DNA from: Alphaproteobacteria bacterium
Lineage (GTDB): Bacteria > Pseudomonadota > Alphaproteobacteria > Rhodobacterales > Rhodobacteraceae
Reading direction: 5' to 3'
Assembly (NCBI GenBank): GCA_030427405.1
Contig: JAUHXK010000005.1
Coordinates: forward strand, 1-64,000
Length of the DNA: 64,000 bases
Position 1 is the stretch's first letter, and every line of letters starts with the position of its first letter. The notes beneath the pieces are model-generated. The model did no database searches and had not been told where the DNA came from. It worked only from the letters and a program-made list of their open reading frames with translations. The translations under genes were made by a program, and so were the position numbers. Positions 1 through 10,213 of this stretch are shown piece after piece.

Positions 1-37
1 AGACAATCTCTTCGGGCTTCGGTCTCTTGTTTGCCAT
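1..37 (-). CDS. IS3-family transposase OrfA, N-terminal fragment (runs off the window)
   Basis: Twelve codons are visible, reading MANKRPKPEEIV, with a GGAGG ribosome site six bases before the ATG. The KRPKPEEIV start is typical of OrfA, the helix-turn-helix subunit of IS3-family transposases, where it is normally followed by a coiled-coil region and by OrfB (DDE integrase) after a -1 frameshift. All of that lies outside the window. The call rests on this short N-terminus and on the neighbouring truncated gene, so the family is likely but the subgroup is not decided. Confidence 0.6.
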   Translation of the reverse strand, partial: MANKRPKPEEIV

Positions 38-88
38 TCTTGGTCCTCCGCTTCCTAAACATAACGGTGGACCAGTTCAGTTGGGGAG
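1..88 (-). mobile_element. End of an IS3-family insertion sequence
   Basis: The start of orfA lies about 40 bp inside the apparent element end. Read on the minus strand, the stretch at 79 to 65 is TGAACTGGTCCACCG, the kind of TGAAC/TGGAC-containing terminal sequence seen in IS3-family inverted repeats. On the other side is the 3' remnant of an unrelated gene. The exact terminal base and target duplication cannot be fixed because the opposite end of the element is outside the window. Confidence 0.5.
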
Positions 89-265
89 GCTCAGGGCCAC
101 ACATCCCTGGCCGCGGTGACCATTGTGGGCAGCGTTGTACATGCAATGCTGATCGAGGGCACGATGGAGGTCATGACCAAGACCGCCCTATGCGTTCTGG
201 TGGTAATGGCGAGCGCCGCGACGCTCGTCCGTTTGCGTGTCTGGGAGGTGCGGGGCCGGGCCTAG
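80..265 (+). pseudogene. 3' remnant of a ferric-reductase-like transmembrane gene cut by the IS
   Basis: An open frame enters from the insertion sequence with no start codon and ends at TAG 263-265. It encodes HTSLAAVTIVGSVVHAMLIE followed by GTMEVMTKTALCVLVVMASA and a short basic tail. This resembles the last two membrane helices of the ferric-reductase-like (cytochrome b561/FRE-type) membrane proteins of Rhodobacterales, including the conserved VVHAMLIEGTME segment whose His is a likely heme ligand. About 60 codons remain. The N-terminal part may survive on the other side of the IS, outside the window. The stop overlaps the argF stop in a shared CTAG. The family assignment is from memory and moderate. 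Confidence 0.5.
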
Positions 266-1188
266 AGCCCCAGGCACCAGCGCATGACGGCTTTTTGCGC
301 ATGCAGGCGGTTTTCAGCCTCGTCGAAGATGACCGAGTTGGGGCCATCCATCACCTCGGACGTCGCTTCCTCTTCGCGGTGCGCGGGCAGGCAGTGCATG
401 AACAGCGCGTCGGGTTTGGCATGGGCCATAAGGTCGGTATTGACCTGGTAGGGCCGCAGCAGGTTGTGGCGACGCTCTTTCGCGGATTGGGAATCGTGCA
501 TCGAGACCCAGGTGTCGGCCACCACCAGATCGGCATCCTTGACGGCCTTGTAGGGGTCGCGTTCGACCATGATCGAGGACCCTTTCTGACGGGCGAAGCC
601 CATGAACTCTTCCTCGGGGTCGAACTGGGACGGGCCGGTGAAGGTCAGGTCGAAACCGAACTGGCCCGCCGCATGCAGGAAAGAGGCGCAGACATTGTTG
701 CCATCGCCGGTCCAGACGACCTTTTTACCCCTGATCGGCCCGCGATGTTCTTCGAAGGTCAGCACGTCGGCCATGATCTGACAGGGATGGGTCCGGTCGG
801 TCAGGCCGTTGATCACGGGAACGTCCGAATATTCGGCCATTTCCGTCAGGATGGTTTCGTCAAAGGTGCGGATCATGATCATGTCGACATAGCGCGACAG
901 CACGCGCGCGGTATCGGCGATGGTTTCGCCATGGCCCAGTTGCATGTCCTTGCCGGACAGGACCATGGTCTGTCCGCCCATCTGGCGGACACCGACATCA
1001 AAGGACACCCGCGTACGGGTCGAGGGTTTTTCGAAGATCAGGGCAACCATGCGGCCAGCCAGCGGCTGATCGTCATCGGGCGCGGCCTTGGGGCGGCCCA
1101 GGCGTGCCTGTTTCATGGCGCCGGCCTGGTCGATCATGTCCCGCAAAGCAGTTGCGTCGGTTTTGTGGATGTCGAGAAAATGGTTCAT
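262..1188 (-). CDS. argF: Ornithine carbamoyltransferase
   Basis: Cytosolic enzyme that joins carbamoyl phosphate and ornithine to give citrulline in arginine biosynthesis. The 308-residue protein is full length. It shows the carbamoyl-phosphate loop STRTR at residues 56-60, HPCQ at 134-137 and the ornithine-binding HCLPAHR motif at 265-271 with the catalytic Cys. It follows argD in the same direction after a 75-bp gap that holds a hairpin and a dispersed repeat, so argF may be expressed at a lower level by read-through or from its own promoter. Its TAG stop shares CTAG with the stop of the truncated convergent gene. Family certain. Confidence 0.97.
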   Translation of the reverse strand: MNHFLDIHKTDATALRDMIDQAGAMKQARLGRPKAAPDDDQPLAGRMVALIFEKPSTRTRVSFDVGVRQMGGQTMVLSGKDMQLGHGETIADTARVLSRYVDMIMIRTFDETILTEMAEYSDVPVINGLTDRTHPCQIMADVLTFEEHRGPIRGKKVVWTGDGNNVCASFLHAAGQFGFDLTFTGPSQFDPEEEFMGFARQKGSSIMVERDPYKAVKDADLVVADTWVSMHDSQSAKERRHNLLRPYQVNTDLMAHAKPDALFMHCLPAHREEEATSEVMDGPNSVIFDEAENRLHAQKAVMRWCLGL

Positions 1189-1214
1189 GTCATGTCGCTT
1201 TTGGCTGTTGGTGG

Positions 1215-1262
1215 CCGGGGGCGCTGCCCCCGGACCCCCGGAGTATTTGGGAAAAGATGAAG
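1215..1262 (+). repeat. Dispersed hairpin plus GAGTATTT/AGATGAAG element, copy 1
   Basis: A perfect GC hairpin (CCGGGGGC, loop GCT, GCCCCCGG, 1215-1233) is followed by GACCCCCG and then, at 1241-1262, GAGTATTT, six bases, and AGATGAAG. The argD stop lies immediately next to it. Read in the argD direction the order is stop, CTTCATCT, AAATACTC, hairpin. The same arrangement recurs after other genes in this window. It may act as a terminator or attenuator between argD and argF. Confidence 0.7.
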
Positions 1263-1263
1263 G

Positions 1264-2451
1264 TCAGGCGGTTGCGAGTTGGCTTGCGACCTGATGCGCG
1301 GCCTTGTCGAGGCGGATCATCGCCTGCGCCACGTCGTCTTCGGTCAGCGTCAGCGGCGGCAGCAGGCGGATGACGTTGTCGGCGGCGGGAACGGTGATGA
1401 CCTCGTTGTCATAGCCCGCGTTCACCACGTCGATATTGGTTGCCTTGCATTTCAGGCCCAGCATCAGGCCGGAGCCGCGCACCTCTTCGAACACGTCGGG
1501 GTGGTTGGCGACCAGGCCTTCAAGCTTCTGGCGCAGCAGGCCCGCCTTGCGGTTGACCCCTTCGAGGAAGGCCGGTGTGGCGACCTGGTCGAGTACCGCG
1601 CAGCCCACTGCGCAGCCCAGGGGGTTGCCGCCATAGGTGGAGCCGTGGGTGCCTGCGGTCATGCCGCTTGCGGCCTCTTCGGTGGCCAGCACCGCGCCCA
1701 GAGGGAAGCCGCCGCCAATGCCCTTGGCGACCATCATGATGTCGGGCGTGATGCCTGCCCATTCATGGGCGAACAGCTTGCCGGTCCGGCCAATGCCGCA
1801 TTGCACCTCGTCCAGGATCAGCAGCAGGCCGTTGTCATCGCAGATCTGGCGAAGGGCTTTGAGTTCGGCGTCGGGGACGGGACGGATGCCGCCTTCGCCC
1901 TGGACCGGTTCGATCAGGATGGCGGCGGTGTTTTCGGTGATCGCATTGGTGACGCCGTCGAGGTCGCCGAAGGTCACGTGGACAAAGCCGGCCAGCAGCG
2001 GGCCGAAGCCTGTGGTCATCTTTTCGGACCCCGCAGCGGCGATACCGGCAGAGGAGCGGCCGTGGAACGATCCGTCGAAGGTAATGATCTCGACCTTTTC
2101 AGGCTGGCCTTTGTCATAGAAATACTTGCGGGCCATCTTCACGGCGAGCTCGCAGGATTCGGTGCCCGAGTTGGTGAAAAACACCGTGTCGGCAAAGGTG
2201 TGTTCCACCAGTTTGTCGGCCAGCGCCTGTTGCTGCGGGATGTTGTAAAGGTTCGAGACATGCCACAGCGCATGCGCCTGTTCGGTCAGCGCCGCCACCA
2301 GGGCCGGGTGGGCATGGCCCAGCGCATTCACTGCGATACCCGCGCCGAGATCCAGAAAACGTCGGCCATCCGCCTCGGTCAGCCAGGCGCCTTCGCCCTT
2401 TACGAATGTCAGGGGGGCGCGGTTATAGGTCGGCAGAACGGACGGGATCAT
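1264..2451 (-). CDS. argD: Acetylornithine aminotransferase
   Basis: PLP enzyme that transaminates N-acetylglutamate semialdehyde to N-acetylornithine in arginine biosynthesis; many family members also act on succinyl-diaminopimelate in lysine synthesis. The 395-residue class III aminotransferase has the phosphate-binding SGTES near residue 95, ILDEVQ with Asp214 for the PLP nitrogen, and the Schiff-base Lys243 in VAKGIGGGFP. The start at 2451 is chosen because AAAGGA lies eight bases upstream and the family normally begins MIPSVLPTYNR; an in-frame ATG 21 codons earlier would add a tail absent from the family. It is first in an argD-argF unit, 119 bp downstream of a possible Arg-rich leader peptide. 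Confidence 0.96.
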   Translation of the reverse strand: MIPSVLPTYNRAPLTFVKGEGAWLTEADGRRFLDLGAGIAVNALGHAHPALVAALTEQAHALWHVSNLYNIPQQQALADKLVEHTFADTVFFTNSGTESCELAVKMARKYFYDKGQPEKVEIITFDGSFHGRSSAGIAAAGSEKMTTGFGPLLAGFVHVTFGDLDGVTNAITENTAAILIEPVQGEGGIRPVPDAELKALRQICDDNGLLLILDEVQCGIGRTGKLFAHEWAGITPDIMMVAKGIGGGFPLGAVLATEEAASGMTAGTHGSTYGGNPLGCAVGCAVLDQVATPAFLEGVNRKAGLLRQKLEGLVANHPDVFEEVRGSGLMLGLKCKATNIDVVNAGYDNEVITVPAADNVIRLLPPLTLTEDDVAQAMIRLDKAAHQVASQLATA

Positions 2452-2529
2452 CGGATCATCCTTTTTGGATCGTTTGAGCCCAAGTGAGTGATACACCGGG
2501 GCCGGGTTCGTCAACAGATTTGGTGGGGG

Positions 2530-2552
2530 TTGCGCCGATTTGGACAGCGCAA
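2530..2552 (-). promoter_or_regulatory. Possible attenuator hairpin between leader ORF and argD
   Basis: On the argD-sense strand TTGCGC and GCGCAA form a six-bp stem with an 11-base loop. The overlapping UCGGCG (2538-2533) can instead pair with CGCCGA formed by Arg codons 12-13 of the upstream leader ORF (2591-2586), so the two pairings exclude each other. No U-tract follows, so a Rho-dependent or translational mechanism would be needed. Structural inference only. Confidence 0.25.
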
Positions 2553-2570
2553 ATAGATCAAACGGGCCGG

Positions 2571-2624
2571 TTACGCGGTCAGGCGTCGGCGTCGGAGGCG
2601 CAGGATATCAGCGGTCTTGATCAT
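2571..2624 (-). CDS. Possible Arg-rich leader peptide upstream of argD (17 aa)
   Basis: A short frame encodes MIKTADILRLRRRRLTA, with five Arg in 17 residues, four of them consecutive (CGA CGC CGA CGC), and a TAA stop. It lies 119 bp before argD on the same strand. A promoter-like TTTTCA-17-TATACG places transcription start at or next to its ATG, which would make it leaderless, as is known for the trp leader of Sinorhizobium. Run-on Arg codons ahead of an arginine biosynthesis gene are the hallmark of ribosome-mediated attenuation, and CGA is a rare codon in high-GC alphaproteobacteria. There is no homology support, and a chance ORF in GC-rich DNA is possible. Confidence 0.4.
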   Translation of the reverse strand: MIKTADILRLRRRRLTA

Positions 2625-2630
2625 GCCGCC

Positions 2631-2659
2631 CGTATAGCGCCGCGCCGGGCGCCTGAAAA
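2631..2659 (-). promoter_or_regulatory. Predicted promoter for the leader ORF and argD
   Basis: On the minus strand TTTTCA (2659-2654) and TATACG (2636-2631) are separated by 17 bases. The expected start of transcription, seven bases after the -10, coincides with the A of the leader ORF start codon at 2624. The -35 matches the housekeeping consensus at four of six positions. A weaker alternative, TTGACG at 2514-2509 with TATCAC at 2493-2488 (15-base spacer), would bypass the leader. Confidence 0.35.
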
Positions 2660-2756
2660 CCCCGAATTTCCGCGATTGGGAAATTCCTGCAAATTGGGCG
2701 CTGACACCGGGCAATTACCGCTTGCCATTCCCGCCGCGCTGGCGCACCGCTGGCCC

Positions 2757-3641
2757 ATGTTTATCGCCAAAGACCACAACCCGCCCCTGGCGGCGCTGCT
2801 TATTTTTGCGGCCAGCGCCTTTATCGCCGGTACGACCCTGCTGGCCAAGGCGCTGGGCACGGATACCCTGGGTCCGGCACTGCATCCCATGCAGATCAGC
2901 CACGGCAGGTTCCTGTTTGCGTTTGTCGTGATTCTGGGCGCGATCGGCATTCTTCGCCCGCGTCTGGGGCGGCCTCATTGGGGGCTGCACCTGGGACGCA
3001 CCAGTTTCGGCTGGACCGGAATAACGCTGATGTTTGCCTCGGTCGCCTATATTCCGATCGCCGATGCCACGGCGATTTCCTTTTTGAACCCGGTCTTTGC
3101 CATGGTTCTGGCGATTCCGCTGCTGAAAGAGGGCGTCGGACCGTGGCGCTGGTTCGCGGCGGCCGTGGCGTTGCTGGGTGCGCTGATCCTGTTGCGGCCA
3201 ACCCCGGGGAGCTTTCAGCCTGCCGCGTTGCTGGCGCTTGCGGCGGCCGCGTCGATCGGGATGGAACTGATCTTTATCAAAAAGCTGTCGAGGCGAGAGG
3301 CGCCGATCCAGATCCTTTTGGTGAACAACGCCATGGGCCTGACGATTGCAACGGTCGCCGTTCTTGCCGTTTGGGAACCGCCCACCGCATCGCAATGGGC
3401 GGCTTTGGCCGGGATCGGCACATTGATGGCCTGCGCGCAGGCCTGTTTCGTAAATGGCATGGCGCGGGCGGATGCGTCTTTTGTCGCGCCGATCAGCTAT
3501 GCAACGCTGATCTTCGCCGCGTTTTACGATTTCGCGGTTTTCGGCGTGATCCCGGATTCTGTCAGCCTGTTCGGGTCGTCGATTATCTTGACCGGCGCGC
3601 TGATCCTGGTCTGGCGCGAGGCGCGGGCGCGCAATCGCTAG
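2757..3641 (+). CDS. EamA-family (DMT superfamily) transporter
   Basis: Inner-membrane protein of 294 residues with about ten hydrophobic helices in two EamA repeats. The first helix is LAALLIFAASAFIAGTTLLA and the repeat signature is visible around DATAISFLNPVFAMVLAIPL. Members export amino acids, metabolites or drugs; the substrate cannot be told from sequence. The ATG at 2757 gives a normal-length protein; longer in-frame starts only add a polar, Pro-rich leader. It is divergent from argD and convergent with the ABC-2 permease, whose stop overlaps its own TAG in a CTAG (3638-3641). Confidence 0.85.
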   Translation: MFIAKDHNPPLAALLIFAASAFIAGTTLLAKALGTDTLGPALHPMQISHGRFLFAFVVILGAIGILRPRLGRPHWGLHLGRTSFGWTGITLMFASVAYIPIADATAISFLNPVFAMVLAIPLLKEGVGPWRWFAAAVALLGALILLRPTPGSFQPAALLALAAAASIGMELIFIKKLSRREAPIQILLVNNAMGLTIATVAVLAVWEPPTASQWAALAGIGTLMACAQACFVNGMARADASFVAPISYATLIFAAFYDFAVFGVIPDSVSLFGSSIILTGALILVWREARARNR

Positions 3642-4441
3642 GCCTTGAGCCGGTAGCCCGTGCGCAGCATCTGCCAGGTCACGGCGCAGATCAGCAATGT
3701 CGCCCCGCCACAGACCAGCAGCCCCAAGGCCGGTGAACTGTCGGAAACGCCGATCATGCCAAAGCGCAATCCGTCGATCAGGTAAAAAACCGGGTTCAGG
3801 TGGCTGGCGCTGTTCAAGACCGGAGGCAGGGCGTCGACCGAGTAAAACGTGCCCGACAGGAAGGCCAGCGGCGTCACGATAAAGTTCGTTATCGCAGCCA
3901 TCTGGTCGAACTTGTTGGCAAAGATACCGGCAAACAGCCCCAGCGCCCCCATGAACGCCGCCCCCAGGACCACATAGATCAACACGATGACCGGATGTTG
4001 CGGTAACAGGCCCAGGAACAAGGCGAAGGCCGCGGCCACGACGACCGCAATCAACACGCCGCGCACGATGCCGCCAGCCAGGTAACCCAGCAGGATTTCC
4101 AGGGGCGACAAGGGCGGCATCAGCGTATCGACGATATTGCCCTGCACCTTGGCGATCACCATCGAGGACGACGTGTTTGCAAAGGCGTTCTGGATCACGG
4201 TCATCATCATGATGCCCGGTGCCAGGAAGGTCACAAATGGCACGCCCATGACATCGGGCCGACCGGGCCCGATCGCAATCGTAAAGATCAAAAGGAACAG
4301 GCCCGCGGTAACCAACGGGGCCAGAAGGGTCTGTGTCCAGACGGCCAGAAAACGCAGGGTTTCCCGCCGTGCCAGCGTTGCAAGGCCAAGCCAGTTGATC
4401 GCGCCGAAACTGCGCGCGCCCTGATCGACGGAATTCTGCAT
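3638..4441 (-). CDS. ABC-2 type transporter permease (NodJ/YadH-like)
   Basis: Membrane subunit of an ABC exporter, 267 residues, with six hydrophobic helices and the ABC-2 signature region NFIVTPLAFLSGTFYSVDAL followed by NPVFYLIDGLRFG. The best-known relatives, NodJ and YadH, work with a separate ATPase (NodI/YadG) in export of lipid-linked or polyketide-like compounds. No ATP-binding subunit lies next to it on either side, so it either pairs with an unlinked ATPase or the partner was lost. The substrate is unknown. Start ATG has GGGCAAAGC before it, a weak ribosome site. Confidence 0.85.
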   Translation of the reverse strand: MQNSVDQGARSFGAINWLGLATLARRETLRFLAVWTQTLLAPLVTAGLFLLIFTIAIGPGRPDVMGVPFVTFLAPGIMMMTVIQNAFANTSSSMVIAKVQGNIVDTLMPPLSPLEILLGYLAGGIVRGVLIAVVVAAAFALFLGLLPQHPVIVLIYVVLGAAFMGALGLFAGIFANKFDQMAAITNFIVTPLAFLSGTFYSVDALPPVLNSASHLNPVFYLIDGLRFGMIGVSDSSPALGLLVCGGATLLICAVTWQMLRTGYRLKA

Positions 4442-4568
4442 GCTTTGCCCTCAAACTGATTCGAAGACAGCTTGTAACTCGGGCCGCAGTGTTTAGAATA
4501 GGGGACTGAGACGAATTTCGAAGGCGGCCCGGTAACGGGGCCGCTTTCCCGCTTTTGAAAGGCTTCCT

Positions 4569-5138
4569 ATGTCCTGGACTGACGAGCGCGTAGAACTGCT
4601 CAAGAAAATGTGGGGCGAAGGCCAGTCGGCCAGCCAGATCGCCAAGGAACTGGGCGGTGTGACCCGCAACGCGGTGATCGGCAAGGTGCATCGCCTTGGC
4701 CTGTCCAACCGCGCCTCGGGGGCGAGCCCGGCGAAATCCGAACCCAAGGAGAAACCCGCCCCCAAGGCCGAAGCCAAGCCGAAACCCGCGCCCAAGACCG
4801 AGCCCGCGCGCCCTGCTGCGGCTCCGGCGCCCGAGGCCAAGCCGGCTGCACCGGCCCGCCGCCAGATCATCCCGGCGGGGCAACCCCTGCCGCCGCAGCC
4901 ATCGGCCAATGAAATCAGCCCCGAGGCACTGGCCAAGGTCAACGAGGTCGAGAAGAAAGCCAAGAAGCTGACGCTGATGGAACTGACCGAAAAGACCTGC
5001 AAATGGCCTGTCGGGGACCCCGCGACCGAGGATTTCTGGTTCTGTGGCTTGCCCGTCGAGGCGGGTAAACCCTATTGCGAGGCGCATGTGGGCGTCGCGT
5101 TCCAACCCATGAGCTCGCGCCGCGACAGACGGCGCTAA
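4569..5138 (+). CDS. gcrA: GcrA cell-cycle regulator
   Basis: Alphaproteobacterial transcription factor that binds RNA polymerase sigma70 and stimulates promoters carrying CcrM-methylated GANTC sites, coordinating DNA replication and division genes. Of 189 residues, the first 45 form the conserved DNA-binding domain (MSWTDERVELLKKMWGEGQS, then ITRNAVIGKVHRLG-like segment). Residues 50-125 are a long Ala/Pro/Lys linker, and the C-terminus has the CKWPVGDP...FWFCG...YCEAH sigma-binding region. A GATTC (GANTC) site at 4458-4462 in its upstream region could allow methylation-linked autoregulation. A GC hairpin (GCGGCCC/GGGCCGC) precedes the gene. Single-gene unit. Confidence 0.95.
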   Translation: MSWTDERVELLKKMWGEGQSASQIAKELGGVTRNAVIGKVHRLGLSNRASGASPAKSEPKEKPAPKAEAKPKPAPKTEPARPAAAPAPEAKPAAPARRQIIPAGQPLPPQPSANEISPEALAKVNEVEKKAKKLTLMELTEKTCKWPVGDPATEDFWFCGLPVEAGKPYCEAHVGVAFQPMSSRRDRRR

Positions 5139-5142
5139 GGCG

Positions 5143-5160
5143 CGGCCCCGGCAGGGGCCG
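5143..5160. terminator. Hairpin after gcrA
   Basis: CGGCCCC, loop GGCA, GGGGCCG forms a seven-bp GC stem five bases after the gcrA stop. No T-run follows, so its efficiency as an intrinsic terminator is doubtful. The following sequence up to 5385 contains no convincing gene, only an imperfect inverted repeat TGATT-N5-AATCA at about 5262-5276. Confidence 0.4.
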
Positions 5161-5385
5161 ACCGGGCCAGGCGGCATTCCGACCCTGGTCGTTCTGGTTT
5201 GGCACGGCGCGAAGACATGGCCACGTTGGCCCGTGCAAGCGCCACCGATCCAACCAATGTACTGATTGCGCGAATCAATGCACGGATCGCCGATCCTGGG
5301 GCGTGGCCTGCTGCAGCTGGCATCGCCGTTGTCCGGCGCTCTGCCACACGGTGCGACAAGCAGACCTGACCGATGCACCGCCCGG

Positions 5386-6462
5386 CTATTGGGCGGGATG
5401 CGACGGCAAGCTTGGCATGGGCACCCACCCCGGCAGATCATCGGGCGAGACCGAGACATGCAAGCGCTCTGACCGGTCGCGGCCCACTGTCCGGTGCTTG
5501 CGCAGCAGGAATATCTTGCCCCAGCCACGCCAGGTGCCGACCGATGGGGCGCTGGGGTCCGTGGGGAACCGCGCGCGCCAACCGTCCGGCAGGGGCAAGC
5601 CATGCAACTCGGCCTTGTCCAGCATCCAGATCAGAGAGATGTTGCTGAGCGGGCGCGCCTGTTCATAGCCGTTCAGCTGACCGCCAACGTCACCATGGGT
5701 GCCGCGAAACCACACCTGGTCCACATGCCCTTTGAAATCCTCGGTGCAGTTCCACAGGACCGGCTGATAGACCTCTCGTGTCTCATCCAGCGCCAGCGCG
5801 TGATAGCCGTGGCGGGTCGATGGGCCCAGTTGATGGTTGTGAAAGGCGTGCCGATCCTCGGCCCAGCGCCACAGCATGGGCAAACGCAGGCCCAGTGCCT
5901 TGACTGTATCCCAGACCCCGACCATCTCGATGGCCACATGCGCGTGGCAGAAATTGCTGCGAAACTGTTCGGCGGCCTTCCCTTTGGGATTGCACTCATA
6001 GTGCCGGTAAGCCTGTTTGATATTGCGTTCGGTGGCATGTTCAGCCTTCAGCAGCCCGATCATGTCGATTACGCCCGCAAGGCTGCGCACCCCATAAGCG
6101 CCGCGTGAATAGCCGATGAAAAAGATCCTGTCGCCGGGTTTGTAGCGCGATGCGAGATAGCCATAGGCCCGCCGGATCTGGCGATTGATGCCGCGCCCCA
6201 TCATCACGTCCAGAGACGATTTCCAGCTTTCCCATTGCACCCCGGATTCGTAGAAGACCGAAACCTTGCTGCCCATTTCGCAACACAGGCGCAGTGTCTG
6301 CCCGGCATGGGTTTCGAATCCCGGCTCAAGCGTGGACATTGTGCCGTCCAGAATGATCACATGGCTGATCGGCTCGCGGTGCCGCGTTTCAGCCGAGTGC
6401 TCGGACCGCAGGGGCCGTCCGAGCCACCCCAGGACCTTTCGACTTAGCCGCGACAGAACCAT
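5386..6462 (-). CDS. DUF2235 alpha/beta-hydrolase-domain protein
   Basis: Protein of 358 residues with the T6SS phospholipase effector Tle1-like (DUF2235) catalytic fold. The N-terminal IILDGT motif is at about 36-41, the nucleophile elbow GYSRG at 117-121 (Ser119), then VWDTVKALG and FRGTHGDVGG supplying likely Asp and His. Family members range from secreted phospholipases to cytosolic hydrolases of unknown substrate. No type VI secretion gene or immunity protein is nearby and no signal peptide is visible, so an effector role is not supported. The ATG at 6462 is preferred because the upstream extension is basic and non-conserved; ribosome site GGGAA is eleven bases upstream. Stands alone between gcrA and valS. 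Confidence 0.8.
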   Translation of the reverse strand: MVLSRLSRKVLGWLGRPLRSEHSAETRHREPISHVIILDGTMSTLEPGFETHAGQTLRLCCEMGSKVSVFYESGVQWESWKSSLDVMMGRGINRQIRRAYGYLASRYKPGDRIFFIGYSRGAYGVRSLAGVIDMIGLLKAEHATERNIKQAYRHYECNPKGKAAEQFRSNFCHAHVAIEMVGVWDTVKALGLRLPMLWRWAEDRHAFHNHQLGPSTRHGYHALALDETREVYQPVLWNCTEDFKGHVDQVWFRGTHGDVGGQLNGYEQARPLSNISLIWMLDKAELHGLPLPDGWRARFPTDPSAPSVGTWRGWGKIFLLRKHRTVGRDRSERLHVSVSPDDLPGWVPMPSLPSHPAQ

Positions 6463-6918
6463 GTGTCTGCAATTCCCATTTATTCTGGGGCGTGCAAGAA
6501 AAGCCTCTCGTCGCACCCCGTGATCTTGGCAAGCGCGCCGAGCCGCGTTCACCACGACGCCCGCGCGCCCACGGTGCCGGTCTTGCCGCAGCCTGTCATC
6601 CCGATCGGGTTGGCCGTTGATGGGACCGACACCAAGGTAAACCCAATCATGGGTATCAGGCGCGCGCGAGGCAAGGTTTGGCCCGTAAACGAAGCCGTGA
6701 GCAGTTGCCCGTTCGCATCATGACTTGCATGCGCGAAAAGGGCGGGCCCATCGCGCTGCGCCTTGCCGCATTTCCCGCTCGCGTGCCTCGGCGTCTGTGC
6801 CCGACACCTCAATCAGCGGCGCGGGTTGATTGTCGCGCGCACGACTGACCCTTCCCCTTCCCGCATGCATTCGCTATTGCAGGCGCTGACCCAAATTTGT
6901 TGACGCAGGACGCATCCC
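6463..6918. other. Gene-poor interval upstream of valS
   Basis: This 456-bp stretch has no strongly supported gene. Two weak minus-strand frames exist: 6718-6870 (50 residues, beginning MHAGRGRVSRARDNQPAPLI and ending CKS) and 6549-6812 (87 residues, overlapping in another frame, with a short hydrophobic segment MIGFTLVSV before a GC). Neither has a good ribosome site or a recognised family; they may be decayed coding sequence. The valS promoter should lie near 6840-6900. Confidence 0.4.
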
Positions 6919-10071
<3,153 letters not shown>

Positions 10072-10074
10072 TCG

Positions 10075-10095
10075 CTTCACCTTTTCAAAATACTC
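10075..10095 (-). repeat. Dispersed element core after valS, copy 2
   Basis: On the minus strand this reads GAGTATTT-TGAAA-AGGTGAAG. It starts three bases after the valS stop and precedes the valS terminator hairpin. Orientation relative to the gene is the same as at argD: stop, CTTCACCT, AAATACTC, hairpin. Confidence 0.65.
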
Positions 10096-10104
10096 AAAAT
10101 CCCG

Positions 10105-10133
10105 AACCCCGCCGCTGATCCGGCGGGGTTTTT
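10105..10133 (+). terminator. valS intrinsic terminator
   Basis: AACCCCGCCG, loop CTGATC, CGGCGGGGTT is a perfect ten-bp stem that runs into TTTTT. A strong Rho-independent terminator separating valS from the downstream transporter. Confidence 0.9.
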
Positions 10134-10213
10134 CTGTTGCGCAGGCACCCTTTGCCCCTGTTCACCGGGACAAACGGTTGTTAGCACCGTCCGGTAACAA
10201 CCCCGAGGGCAAG

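Larger units (their letters stand above)
2452..2756. other. Intergenic region between divergent argD and EamA gene
   Basis: This 305-bp stretch holds the possible argD leader ORF, its promoter and the hairpin described separately. No other coding frame was found. The promoter of the plus-strand EamA gene must also be here or just inside, but no convincing plus-strand -35/-10 pair was recognised. Confidence 0.6.

Noticed and set aside
31-1260. A 409-codon plus-strand frame across argF
   Set aside because: It is the antisense of argF, whose product has every catalytic motif, and it passes through the IS end and the 3' remnant in the wrong frame.
5262-5280. TGATTGCGCGAATCAA as a second FNR site
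   Set aside because: The half-sites are TGAT and ATCA but the spacing is wrong for FNR (TTGAT-N4-ATCAA), and no promoter or gene start depends on it.
2715-5603. A 962-codon open frame on the minus strand
   Set aside because: It runs antisense through the EamA and gcrA genes and in another frame through the ABC-2 permease. Its product is Arg/Gly/Pro-rich and matches no family. Such long antisense frames are expected in this high-GC genome.
6549-6870. Two small minus-strand ORFs upstream of valS as a lipoprotein gene
   Set aside because: Possible hydrophobic segment and GC lipobox, but no Lys/Arg n-region, poor ribosome site and no family. Recorded only as weak frames in the intergenic note.
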